A DNA stretch of 54,067 nt from Clostridium sp. CAG:768. Lineage in GTDB: Bacteria; Cyanobacteriota; Vampirovibrionia; Gastranaerophilales; Gastranaerophilaceae. Under the pieces are notes generated by a model, which was not told the origin of the DNA, made no database searches, and saw only the letters and a program-made list of their open reading frames with translations. The stretch's first letter is position 1; the number at the start of each line of letters is the position of its first letter. The DNA lies in contig FR899620.1 in assembly GCA_000437435.1 (NCBI GenBank), forward strand, positions 55,481 to 109,547, in the 5' to 3' direction. The position numbers were made by a program, and so were the translations under genes. Positions 38,650-47,343 of this stretch are shown piece by piece.

Positions 38650-39315
38650 ATGGACAAGAAATATTTAAACAATACAGCAAAGTTTTTATTTTTTCTATTG
38701 TTTGTAAAACCTTTTATTTTTTTCGTTCTTGGAATAAATGTACGTAATTTGGAAAAACTTTTACAGAACAAGGGGGCTGCCATAATTGTTGCCAATCATA
38801 ACAGCCATATAGATACTCTTCTTATTATGAGCCTTTTTCCGATATTGACTATTTTAAAGATTCATCCCGTAGCGGCGGCAGATTATTTTTGTAATACGAA
38901 ATTTAAATCTTTTATATTCAAAACACTTATAGGAATTATCCCTATAAGCAGGCACATAACCAGGCAGTCAAAAGAGGAAGTTTTTGCTGATATAAATACA
39001 GCATTGAAGAATAATGAAATAATAATAATCTATCCTGAAGGCACACGCGGAGAAGATAATCAAATAAAAGAATTTAAAACAGGAATTGCCCATATTGCAA
39101 AAATGAATCCAAATGTTCCGGTAATTCCTTTATACATTAACGGTCCGGATAAAATTCTTCCTAAAATTGATGCTATTTTAGTTCCGTTTATATCAGATAT
39201 TTATATTGCTGATCCCATTTATTATGACAATACTTCTACAAAAGAATTTACATCAAAGGTAAAATCCATTGTAGAGAATTTATATCTTACTCATAAAAAG
39301 AAAGAAAATTTATAA
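38650..39315 (+). CDS. 1-acyl-sn-glycerol-3-phosphate acyltransferase family (PlsC)
   Basis: 221 residues. An N-terminal membrane segment is followed by the acyltransferase motifs: motif I VANHNSHIDTLL (His-x4-Asp) and motif III IYPEGTRGEDNQ, with FKTGIAHIA and VPVIPLYINGP. It transfers an acyl chain to lysophosphatidate or a related lysolipid at the inner membrane. It starts 4 bases after the cdsA stop without a clear Shine-Dalgarno, so translational coupling is likely. It completes the acyl-to-CDP-lipid route of this operon. Confidence 0.9.
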   Translation: MDKKYLNNTAKFLFFLLFVKPFIFFVLGINVRNLEKLLQNKGAAIIVANHNSHIDTLLIMSLFPILTILKIHPVAAADYFCNTKFKSFIFKTLIGIIPISRHITRQSKEEVFADINTALKNNEIIIIYPEGTRGEDNQIKEFKTGIAHIAKMNPNVPVIPLYINGPDKILPKIDAILVPFISDIYIADPIYYDNTSTKEFTSKVKSIVENLYLTHKKKENL

Positions 39316-39317
39316 GA

Positions 39318-42300
39318 TTAAACTTTTAGCATTTCATACCAATCTTTTAACTCTTTACGTTTGACTTTTCTAGTAGACGTTTTCGGAAGTTCGTCACGAT
39401 GAAGAACAACAACAGTTGGTGCTTTATACGGAGCCAGATTTGCCTCTGAAAGTCTTTTCACCTCTTGTTCTAATATTTGATTAATTTCATCATCTGTTTT
39501 GCTTAATAGTTCATCACAGGGTGAAATAATTGCGCCGACTTCTTCTGTCCCTGCTTTATTGCCGGATTTTATTGTCAAAGACATTACACATACTTCTTTA
39601 ATAAGCTCAGAAGTTTCCAATACTGCTTCAACTTCTTCAGGAAAGATTTTTTTGCCGCCGCCCAGAACTATCATATTCTTAATTCTGCCCGTAATTTTAA
39701 TAAAGCCGTCTTTGTCGATTTCACCGATATCACCTGTGTGAAACCAACCGTTTTCATCGATTACTTCGGACGTCATTTCGGGTTTGTTGTAGTAACCCTG
39801 CATAACATTTGGTCCTGTCGCAAGGATTTCACCGTTGTCAGCTATTTTTACCTGTACAGAAGGCAGAGGCTGCCCTACCGTTCCGATTTTAGAATGTCCG
39901 TATCTGTTTGTAGAAATTGTAGGAGAAGTTTCTGTTAAGCCGTAACCTTGAAATACAGGAACACCGATTCGTTCAAAAAATTCGGCAACACTGTCTTCCA
40001 AAGGTGCCCCGCCGCATATGAAACATTCCAATCTTCCGCCTAAACCGTCAATTACTGACTTGAACATCAACCGACGAATTTTGCGCGGCATAAATTTAGA
40101 AATTCCGTATAAACATTTGAAAATCTTTTGCGTGCTTGCAGACTGCTTTTTAATTTGTTTATCAATACTGTTTTTAAGCATTTTAGCCACAAGCGGAACT
40201 ACAATCATATTTGTAATTCCCTTTTCTTTCATAACAGTTGTAAGTTCTTTCGGGTTAAGTGTTTTGATATAAACAATTTTCGCGCCCATGTAAAGCATGC
40301 CGAAAAATCCGCAATCAAGTTCCAACAAATGATTTAGCGGCAAGATAGACAAAAGAGTATGCTCATGTGTAAGCTTAAACATTGCTTCAAAATCTCTTAA
40401 TTGAGAATATATGTTTCCGAAACTAATCATTACACCTTTTGGATTGCCTGTTGTTCCCGAGGTGTAAACAATTAATGCGGTTTCATCCAATGAGCGTGGT
40501 CTGCCCAGATCTTTTTCAATATCTGCATCCAATGCTGACACTGAAGGTATTTCCGGATGATTCCGCTCCTCATCATCCAGAACAAAAATCTGTTCGATTG
40601 ACTTAACATTATTTTTAACTTCAATCGCATGCTCCAAATAATGACTTGAACAAAGCAAAATTCGCGGATTGCAGTCATTCAAAATATGCGTATGCTCGGG
40701 CACAGTAAGTTTGACATCCAGCGGAACAGTTATTGCACCTGTTTGGATTGATGCAAAAATTCCTACAGCAAATTCCGGTCTGGATTCGCAAATTATAGCG
40801 ACTCTTTCGCCGCGTTGGAGTCCGGCTGTTTCGATTAAATAATTGGCGAATTTTTTTGCTCTGCGTGACAGCTCTATATAACTCAATTCTTCATATCCGT
40901 TTTTGGTTTTTAGAGAAAGAGCATTTACCTGACCATAAATATCACTTTTTTCCTGCATTAAATCAAGAAAGTTTGAATGGAGTTTATGGTTAATATTGTA
41001 AAAAACGCGGCGTTCAAGAGATTTTTTCATGAAATTTACACATGCCTGTAATTCATGAGCTATCTCTTTTTCATCACGGTCAAAGTCCGTAATCGGTTGT
41101 CCGAACTGGATTACGATTGTATTAAAAAGTTTGGGCAATTTGCGTGTCTGTCCCCACGTTTCAAAGCCGCCTTTTATAGCAAAAGGTATTATCGGGGTAT
41201 TTGTGCCTTTTGCCATTAATCCAACACCTCGGTTGAATTTACATAATTCTCCGTCAGGTGTAAATTTGCCTTCCGGAAAGATTATAACGGCTTCACCTGC
41301 ATTTAATTTTGTTTTTGCCGCGTCAATAGCCTCAAGACCTTTACTAAATTTGAGAGGCAGTACATTAAAATATTTCAGAAAATGTTTGACAATCGGAACT
41401 TTGAATGCAGCCGGTCCGGTGACAAACCAGAGTTGTCTGTGAGTAGCCATTTGAACGATAAAAGGATCAAGATGGCCGGTATGGTTTCCTGCAAGGATTA
41501 CTTTGCCGTTACGCGGAATATTTTCAACGCCTTCGACTTTATAGCGGAACAACAGCAGGAATATATGTCCAAGAGTAGCTTTGAGCAGAAAATATCTGAA
41601 TGATTTGTCAAGGATAAGGATAAGAGCCGCCAGAATGAATGATATTACAGCTATTCCTTTAAAGATGTTTAAAGGATTAATAAAACCGGCAATATGAGCG
41701 ATAATAGCTGTGCCTATTAAGAAACTCAGCGTATTAAATGTCAGCATAAGTCCGAATATTTTTCCGCGCATTTTATCCGGTGTTACCTTTTGCAAAATAG
41801 TATCAAGCATTACAAGAACAACAGCGTCAGCCATTCCGACTGGAATAAGCCATAACCATGCAGTGTCAACACTTTTGCACAGCGGAGCCGTAATTAAAGC
41901 TGCACATAAAATAATAAAACTGCTTGCGAACAGGTGCGGAATTCTCATAATTCTTGCAAAATAAATTGCAGCCCCCATACCGGCAATTATTCCGATACCA
42001 AGAATGATTCTCAAATAGGTCAACTCAGGATAGCTCAACCCGTAATGCTCCGTAATAAGTGCATTTAAACCGTTTGAAAACGCAGCAACGATAAATTGCA
42101 GACAAACAGACAACCCGACAAGATAGAGAGCTTTTTTATGTTTTTTCAAATAATCGAATGCTATGCACATATCATTTGATTTCTGTGTTCCTGTAAAGTA
42201 GTTTTGCGGGATTAAGAACTTTATTATTGAAGTTGAAAACGCTCCGATAAAATACATTGCTGTAACAATATATAATGCTTTTACAACACTTAAATTTATA

Positions 42301-42794
42301 AGATGATTTGCTGCTAAGGCGCCGAACAGGAGCGAAACCGCACCGACTGGAGAAGTAAGGGCATTTGCAAATTTAAACTGATTCCTTTTGACAACATTGG
42401 TCACAGCAGACATTTTTGCAGGATAAAAGAATGCAGCACCGATTCCTAATACAAATGCAAAAATATAAATTAAACTTGTAGATAATTGAGGGAGTAATAA
42501 AATCAATACTCCAATAATAAAAGCCCTAAACAGACAACTAACGGTCAAGAGAACTTTTCTTGAAAACCTGTCACTCAAGGCTCCGGAAAATAAACTTAAT
42601 AAAAATTGCGGAAGTAAAAACACAAAAAACATTGTTGCAACTGATTTCCCTGGATTTTCCGAAATTTGTAAAAGTATTCCGGCTAATAAAAATTGTATAA
42701 TTGCATCTGCCAAATGTGAAAATAGCTGACCAACAAAGAGTTTAGAAAACTCTAAATTTACTAATACCCCAATCTGCTTTCCAATGCTGTTCAT
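39318..42794 (-). CDS. LplT-like MFS / PlsC acyltransferase / acyl-ACP synthetase fusion
   Basis: 1158 residues with three modules. Residues 1-~405 are a 12-TM major facilitator transporter of the LplT lysophospholipid type. Residues ~410-600 are an acyltransferase with AGNHTGHLDPFIV and FPEGKFTPDG. Residues ~640-1158 are an AMP-binding acyl-CoA/acyl-ACP synthetase with VYTSGTTGNPKGVMI, GYGLTETSPTIS, WFHTGDIGEIDKDGFIKITG and PKTSTRKVKRKEL. In E. coli, LplT and Aas (acyltransferase plus synthetase) are separate proteins that import and re-acylate lysophosphatidylethanolamine. Its codons are visibly richer in G+C than most of the window. It is convergent with the PlsC gene (2-base gap). AAGGAG precedes the ATG. 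Confidence 0.93.
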   Translation of the reverse strand: MNSIGKQIGVLVNLEFSKLFVGQLFSHLADAIIQFLLAGILLQISENPGKSVATMFFVFLLPQFLLSLFSGALSDRFSRKVLLTVSCLFRAFIIGVLILLLPQLSTSLIYIFAFVLGIGAAFFYPAKMSAVTNVVKRNQFKFANALTSPVGAVSLLFGALAANHLINLSVVKALYIVTAMYFIGAFSTSIIKFLIPQNYFTGTQKSNDMCIAFDYLKKHKKALYLVGLSVCLQFIVAAFSNGLNALITEHYGLSYPELTYLRIILGIGIIAGMGAAIYFARIMRIPHLFASSFIILCAALITAPLCKSVDTAWLWLIPVGMADAVVLVMLDTILQKVTPDKMRGKIFGLMLTFNTLSFLIGTAIIAHIAGFINPLNIFKGIAVISFILAALILILDKSFRYFLLKATLGHIFLLLFRYKVEGVENIPRNGKVILAGNHTGHLDPFIVQMATHRQLWFVTGPAAFKVPIVKHFLKYFNVLPLKFSKGLEAIDAAKTKLNAGEAVIIFPEGKFTPDGELCKFNRGVGLMAKGTNTPIIPFAIKGGFETWGQTRKLPKLFNTIVIQFGQPITDFDRDEKEIAHELQACVNFMKKSLERRVFYNINHKLHSNFLDLMQEKSDIYGQVNALSLKTKNGYEELSYIELSRRAKKFANYLIETAGLQRGERVAIICESRPEFAVGIFASIQTGAITVPLDVKLTVPEHTHILNDCNPRILLCSSHYLEHAIEVKNNVKSIEQIFVLDDEERNHPEIPSVSALDADIEKDLGRPRSLDETALIVYTSGTTGNPKGVMISFGNIYSQLRDFEAMFKLTHEHTLLSILPLNHLLELDCGFFGMLYMGAKIVYIKTLNPKELTTVMKEKGITNMIVVPLVAKMLKNSIDKQIKKQSASTQKIFKCLYGISKFMPRKIRRLMFKSVIDGLGGRLECFICGGAPLEDSVAEFFERIGVPVFQGYGLTETSPTISTNRYGHSKIGTVGQPLPSVQVKIADNGEILATGPNVMQGYYNKPEMTSEVIDENGWFHTGDIGEIDKDGFIKITGRIKNMIVLGGGKKIFPEEVEAVLETSELIKEVCVMSLTIKSGNKAGTEEVGAIISPCDELLSKTDDEINQILEQEVKRLSEANLAPYKAPTVVVLHRDELPKTSTRKVKRKELKDWYEMLKV

Positions 42795-42993
42795 TTCATC
42801 TCCTTAGTCTCTACAACAGAATTATTTTAGCATTTTTTTTTGACCAGTGCAAAATATGTATTACAATTTATAAATCCATAATGCTCAATTTAGAATTTAA
42901 AACCTGTAAATAAAAATTTTTGCTAATTTAAATACGTCCTACTGATTGTCTACTGTTTTTAGGGGACACTTCAGAAAGTCCAACCTACAAGCT

Positions 42994-43827
42994 CTAGAAC
43001 AAGGATTTTGTATGGCAGTCTGTTCCGCCAGTTACAAACATTTTGAATTTTTTAATAAGTTTTTCCCGCATTGGTTTTATCGAATCGACATATTCTTTAT
43101 CCCATCTGTTATATTGATAATTTCCTTCCACTCCGTCTATACCGTGTTTTTTCAAAAACTCAAAAAAATCATCATTTATTTTATCCGGGGTAACTATGGG
43201 ATGAGCCCAGGATAAAATTCCGCCGGCATTTTTTATTTTGGGAATATCTGAGACCTGATTGTTTGATGCAAAACCTTTCATCAGCGTCTCAAGAGATTTA
43301 TCAAAAGGATTAAAACCCAAACCAACAGCTTCAAACGCCGGGTGAGGTTCTTTATAACCATGCAGCAAAAATTCACAACCGGCAACGAATTTGAAGTTTT
43401 TATACTTGCCGGGTTCTTGAGATATCAGTGCAATTACTTCCTGAGAACTTTTTACCCTGTCATGATCAGTAATTGCGGCAGAAAATGCAGGCAGATCGTC
43501 ATTTGCTTTTCCTGACTTAAAAACTCTGTTTGCGTAGCTGGTGCACTGTTCTAGAAATTCCTTAGGAGTTAATCTGCCATCAGACGAGATCGTATGCAGA
43601 TGAAAATTAGCTCTGAGTTTTTCCCCTACTTGATAGTGTTCCGGTTTTAGTTTGTTAATAATTTGCTTTAATTCAAACGGCCCTGCAACGGCATTTAAAT
43701 CCTCCGGGTTGCACGAAATGCAAAAACTGTCTTGCAAGCCCTTTTGCAATAATTTTTTGTAAGCTAAATCTTTTGGATGTAAACAAATGAAAGTTATTCT
43801 GCAATTTGTCTTTAAGTTTACTTTCAT
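42994..43827 (-). CDS. PHP-domain phosphoesterase
   Basis: 277 residues. Metal-binding motifs of the PHP superfamily occur in order: NFHLHTISSDG (H-x-H, residue ~74), AAITDHDRV, VAGCEFLLHG, GGILSWAHPIV and TGGTDCHTK. PHP enzymes hydrolyse phosphoesters such as histidinol phosphate, 3',5'-bisphosphate nucleosides or polymerase by-products; the substrate here cannot be named. The N-terminal ~70 residues are an extra domain of unknown type. The start has no Shine-Dalgarno; TGTTAAAAT ends six bases before the ATG. Confidence 0.85.
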   Translation of the reverse strand: MKVNLKTNCRITFICLHPKDLAYKKLLQKGLQDSFCISCNPEDLNAVAGPFELKQIINKLKPEHYQVGEKLRANFHLHTISSDGRLTPKEFLEQCTSYANRVFKSGKANDDLPAFSAAITDHDRVKSSQEVIALISQEPGKYKNFKFVAGCEFLLHGYKEPHPAFEAVGLGFNPFDKSLETLMKGFASNNQVSDIPKIKNAGGILSWAHPIVTPDKINDDFFEFLKKHGIDGVEGNYQYNRWDKEYVDSIKPMREKLIKKFKMFVTGGTDCHTKSLF

Positions 43828-43842
43828 ATACCAATTTTAACA
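43828..43842 (-). promoter_or_regulatory. Extended -10, candidate leaderless start of PHP gene
   Basis: On the minus strand TGTTAAAAT (TAAAAT at 43839-43834) is an extended -10 separated by exactly six bases from the ATG at 43827. No Shine-Dalgarno. Confidence 0.45.
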
Positions 43843-44145
43843 TAATTGAATAGAGATTTTGCCACAATAAATTTTATTTTTACAAACTACTCTTTTATTA
43901 GAGTATGGTTGACTTTTAGCTCAACAAAATAGTCAAATCTTCTGTAACAAGAAATCAAACCATGTGTTCTTTTACAACCTTTTTGTAATTTGACTGTAAT
44001 TTAACGGGACATTTTATCTGTACGCATAAAAAGATTATTCGGTAAAGTTGGCTTTGTGTTTGAGCTTTAGCAGTCGAAAGTGGTTGTTATATATGTTACA
44101 AACGGTCTTTTACCGGTCTTGATTGTCTGATTATTAAGTTCTTAT
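43843..44145. other. ~300-base spacer, no gene seen
   Basis: AT-rich sequence between the PHP gene promoter and the decayed RTX-like fragment. It probably includes further decayed coding sequence at its right end: a shifted frame of the RTX fragment continues for about 18 codons to near 44095. No RNA gene or repeat was recognised. Confidence 0.4.
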
Positions 44146-44388
44146 TTACAATGCCATTATCTTCTCAACCCAGGATGAAGATTCCGCAAAACCGTCATTT
44201 TCATGATCAAAATAGACGCCATTTTTTATTGTTGTTGTTTCTATACCATCACCATCTAAATCGATTAGTAAGGGGTCTATTTTAATTGGCTCTGTAGTTG
44301 TTGCTTCATTAAAAGTATCCTGTAAAATTTTATATGGACTTTCATAGTTGCCGTTACCTCCATTTTTATCACTTCCTGCTATTACTTT
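44146..44388 (-). pseudogene. Decayed RTX/hemolysin-type protein fragment
   Basis: An open stretch without a start codon, between stops at 44389-44391 and 44146-44148, encodes SDKNGGNG..., then PIKIDPLLIDLDGDGIETTT, IKNGVYFDHENDGFAESSSW and VEKIMAL. The (P-L)-x-LDLDGDG-x-ET...NGVYFDH-x-x-DGFAE-x-x-W pattern is a well-known conserved segment of large RTX/hemolysin-type secreted proteins. After the Trp-Val the frame is lost; restoring one base gives EDNGIVNKNLIIRQ, the expected continuation of W-V-G-x-D-D/N-G. The 5' part is gone and the 3' end of the neighbouring 527-residue gene overlaps it. It is a relic, not an active gene. Confidence 0.7.
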
Positions 44389-45952
44389 TTACCCAAATAA
44401 ATTGTGTATATTCATTCGGAAGTTTATTAAAATATGTATCGAAAGATTCAAATCCTGATGTACCTCCTATTACCATAAAATTACTATTTGTAATTTTTTC
44501 AATACTTGAAAAATAATGCGGGTACAAAAAGTTTGGTCCCTTTGTTATTTTACCTTTAGTAAAGTTGTAATAAATAGTTTGATTGCATACTTTTGTTGGC
44601 TTTTTTGAATATTTATAATAGCATTGATTACCGCAGGTAATTAAAAATTGGTCAGGAGCTATTTTTATTATTTTTGAAGTATTTGTGATATGATTATTCA
44701 ATTCAATCCCTAATAATCTTGCAGACATGTCTTGGATAGTAGCTACATCCTTCGCATATTTTACTTGGTCTTGAATATCAGGTTTTTCAAATGTATTAGT
44801 CTTATTATTAAAAATATAACTTGATTCTTTATTAATAAATAAAACATTACCGTCTGGTAAATCTATGTCAAAGAGATTTTTATCTAAGACATCAGTATTA
44901 GTTTCAGCAATAAACTTATTAAGATATGGATCATAAATTTCAATATGATCCCATATGTAGTCACAATATAGATTTATTCCACGCACTTTAGAATTACAGT
45001 TTCTTATTGGAATAATAATTTTTCCATTACTCAAAAATTTATAATCTTCTGCCATAGGGAAAAACTTTGGTGGAATAGCAAATTTAGGAAGTTCCTTTTT
45101 TGTACCATTTGATAAATTATATAAATTTGCTCTAACAGGAATACTTTTTATAGTATTGATATTACTAATTATATTTTTATATTCGTATCCAAATACTTGA
45201 TTTTCATCATATTGTGCAATAAAAGTATGTTTATGATTTTTATTTGTATATTTTGGACCTTCGGAAAATTGTCTTGATTTAAGATTAAAGACTTTTGTTC
45301 CATTATATGATATTATATAAATATTATCATATGCATCCTTGTATATACCTCTATAGCCTTTTATATCTAACAAATTTTTTATTTTTATAAATTTATTATT
45401 TTTATGTATATACATTTGAAATACTAAGTAATATGGGTCACGGTTGAGAAAATTTGAATATTTTTTATCAAATCGTTTTATATGATATGATGAATAAGGA
45501 ATAATATTTAAAATATTTCGTGGAATATAAGTCAATTTATGATATAAATATTTATAACCTTTATTACCTGTTGGGTTTATTACAAAAATATCTCCATTAT
45601 TAAGTCTTATCGTTATTGCAAGTAAATCAGGTGCGACTAATTTGGGCCCTTTGGTAATACAAACTTCTTTGCCTAAACACGCAAGAAATGGGGTATTCTT
45701 TATTCTATCAGATATATTTATTAGGAAGTATATCCCGAGAATTGAAATTATAATACTAACAAAGAATCTTCGTAGTTTTATTTTATTTACTAATTTTATA
45801 TAAATAGGATTATAATAGGCATAAAGGTCGTCAGGAAATAAGTCTTCAGCCGGAGGAGCATCTTTCCCCCATATTTTTTTCCATATATTATGTAAATTTT
45901 TCTTTGTTATGTATTTTCTTATTTGTCCTATAATTGCTCCAACAATCGTCAC
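44369..45952 (-). CDS. One-TM protein with putative beta-propeller domain
   Basis: 527 residues, GTG start. Residues ~1-60 are basic/cytoplasmic, residues ~62-82 (FFVSIIISILGIYFLINI) form one membrane segment, and the rest is likely outside. The outer part has recurring strand blocks with kelch-like features: RLNNGDIFVINPTGN, DAYDNIYIISYNGTKVFNL, YKFLSNGKIIIPIRNCN, DLPDGNVLFINKESSYIFNN, NHITNTSKIIKIAPDQFLIT and KITNSNFMVIGGTSGFESFD. Two cysteine pairs may form disulfides. It is very Asn/Ile/Lys-rich. Its 3' end overlaps the decayed RTX fragment, suggesting a recombination junction. Function unknown. Confidence 0.65.
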   Translation of the reverse strand: MTIVGAIIGQIRKYITKKNLHNIWKKIWGKDAPPAEDLFPDDLYAYYNPIYIKLVNKIKLRRFFVSIIISILGIYFLINISDRIKNTPFLACLGKEVCITKGPKLVAPDLLAITIRLNNGDIFVINPTGNKGYKYLYHKLTYIPRNILNIIPYSSYHIKRFDKKYSNFLNRDPYYLVFQMYIHKNNKFIKIKNLLDIKGYRGIYKDAYDNIYIISYNGTKVFNLKSRQFSEGPKYTNKNHKHTFIAQYDENQVFGYEYKNIISNINTIKSIPVRANLYNLSNGTKKELPKFAIPPKFFPMAEDYKFLSNGKIIIPIRNCNSKVRGINLYCDYIWDHIEIYDPYLNKFIAETNTDVLDKNLFDIDLPDGNVLFINKESSYIFNNKTNTFEKPDIQDQVKYAKDVATIQDMSARLLGIELNNHITNTSKIIKIAPDQFLITCGNQCYYKYSKKPTKVCNQTIYYNFTKGKITKGPNFLYPHYFSSIEKITNSNFMVIGGTSGFESFDTYFNKLPNEYTQFIWVKSNSRK

Positions 45953-45956
45953 TTCC

Positions 45957-46094
45957 TATAATCCTTTCTCTTCTTCTGATAATGTTTTAAGTTTATATTG
46001 TGTTACAAAATTTTTTATTTGATTCAGTTCAAGTTTAAGTTTTTTGCACAGCGAATTTTAATGCTTGAATGTCGCAAAATTTATATTCAAACAT
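45957..46094 (-). pseudogene. Small ORF broken at an A6 tract
   Basis: On the minus strand an ATG at 46094 reads MFEYKFCDIQALKFAVQK and then stops at TAA right after six A (46045-46040). With five A the frame would continue LKLELNQIKNFVTQYKLKTL SEEEKGL to the TAG at 45957, a plausible 45-residue helical protein directly upstream of the 527-residue gene. The ribosome binding site is weak. It could be a genuine frameshift, a sequence error or chance. Confidence 0.3.
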
Positions 46095-46256
46095 AAAAAT
46101 TTCATATTTACCCCCAAACATTAATACATATTTTTATATTAGATAAATTATTTAAAAATTGCAAATAATAAATTAATATGAATTTTATTCAGTGTCTTTA
46201 TATTTTTGTAAGCTTGTACAAATGTTAAATCTCTTATAAATAAATTAAGTAGTGTG
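46095..46256. other. Spacer, nothing recognised
   Basis: Very AT-rich sequence between the broken small ORF and the permease stop codon. Together with 45953-46094 it makes a gap of ~300 bases without an intact gene. No terminator with a good stem was seen. Confidence 0.4.
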
Positions 46257-47231
46257 TCAGCATAAAACAAAATTGTAAAAATACCCGATAATAGTAAATG
46301 TTGTAAACATAAAGATTACATATCTTATTATTAATTCTTTTTTCATTACACGCGATAAAATAATCATTTCAGGTAAAGATAGACCGACAACAGCCATCAT
46401 GAATACCAAAACTGTACCTATTGCTGCTCCTTTTTGAATCAGTACTTGTGCAATTGGTATAATTGTTGTTGCGTCTGCATATAAAGGAATTCCTGCTATG
46501 ACTGCCATTGGTATTGCTAATAAATTGTTTTCTCCCATATATTTTATGAAAAATTCTTGAGGTACATAACCGTGTAAAAAAGCTCCGACACCTACTCCGA
46601 TTATTATAAATAGCCAAATCTTTTTTATTAAGTCAATTGTGTATATTAAAGAATTTTTAATTCTTGTCTTTATTGTTATTCCATCAATATTTGATTTGCA
46701 AGAGCAAGCACATGAATTTGGATTTTTTTCTAGTATTTTTAAGTATTCTTGAAGGTATTTTTGAAATCCTAATTTTTCCATTATAAATCCGCCTATTGTT
46801 CCAACCAAAATACCTGTTGAAATGTAGATTAATGTGATTTTTACTCCCAATATCCCTGCTAATACAAGCATTGCGATTTCGTTAATTATTGGTGATGTGA
46901 TTAAAAAACTCATTGCTACTCCAAAAGGAATTCCTGCTTCAATAAATCCAATAAACAAAGGGATTGATGAGCAGGAACAAAAAGGGGTTACTGCTCCAAA
47001 AACTGATGCTAGTAGATGTGCTAATAGTTTTGGTTGTTTTTCTATATATTTTTTAAATTTGTTATTGTCTATGTAACTTCTTAAAAAAGAAATAATAAGA
47101 ATTATAGAAAATAATAAAAATAAAATTTTAAAAACATCGTATACAAAAAAATGTAATGAACTACCTAATTTAGTTTCTGATGCTAGTCCAAATATTTGGT
47201 AAACAATTATATCTGCAAGTTTTATAAACAT
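46257..47231 (-). CDS. Permease of the ArsP/DUF318 family
   Basis: 324 residues with about eight to ten membrane segments. Two conserved permease blocks are visible: FGAVTPFCSCSSIPLFIGFIEAGIPFGVAMSFLITSPIINE and IAGIPLYADATTIIPIAQVLIQKGAAIGTVLVFMMAVVGLSLPEM. The CSCSS motif in a membrane helix and a cytoplasmic CACSCKS in the central loop suggest thiol-based substrate handling, such as organoarsenical or metal efflux. The start at 47231 with GGAG nine bases upstream is chosen; the frame extends 18 codons further without support. It is divergent from an ArsR gene, which supports metal(loid)-responsive control. Confidence 0.88.
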   Translation of the reverse strand: MFIKLADIIVYQIFGLASETKLGSSLHFFVYDVFKILFLLFSIILIISFLRSYIDNNKFKKYIEKQPKLLAHLLASVFGAVTPFCSCSSIPLFIGFIEAGIPFGVAMSFLITSPIINEIAMLVLAGILGVKITLIYISTGILVGTIGGFIMEKLGFQKYLQEYLKILEKNPNSCACSCKSNIDGITIKTRIKNSLIYTIDLIKKIWLFIIIGVGVGAFLHGYVPQEFFIKYMGENNLLAIPMAVIAGIPLYADATTIIPIAQVLIQKGAAIGTVLVFMMAVVGLSLPEMIILSRVMKKELIIRYVIFMFTTFTIIGYFYNFVLC

Positions 47232-47343
47232 AGTTTTTTCTCCATATGAATTGACAGTTTTTAATATATATGCCAAAATATACATATAGTAATTTTATTA
47301 TATGCCATTTATGGAATATTATCAATTGCAAAAGGATGTTCTT
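47232..47343. promoter_or_regulatory. Divergent control region of permease and ArsR genes
   Basis: This 112-base AT-rich region holds two direct copies of ATATGCCA (about 47267 and 47300) flanking an ATATACATAT stretch. ArsR proteins bind dyad or repeated sites overlapping promoters in such intergenic regions. Exact operators cannot be fixed by eye. Confidence 0.4.
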
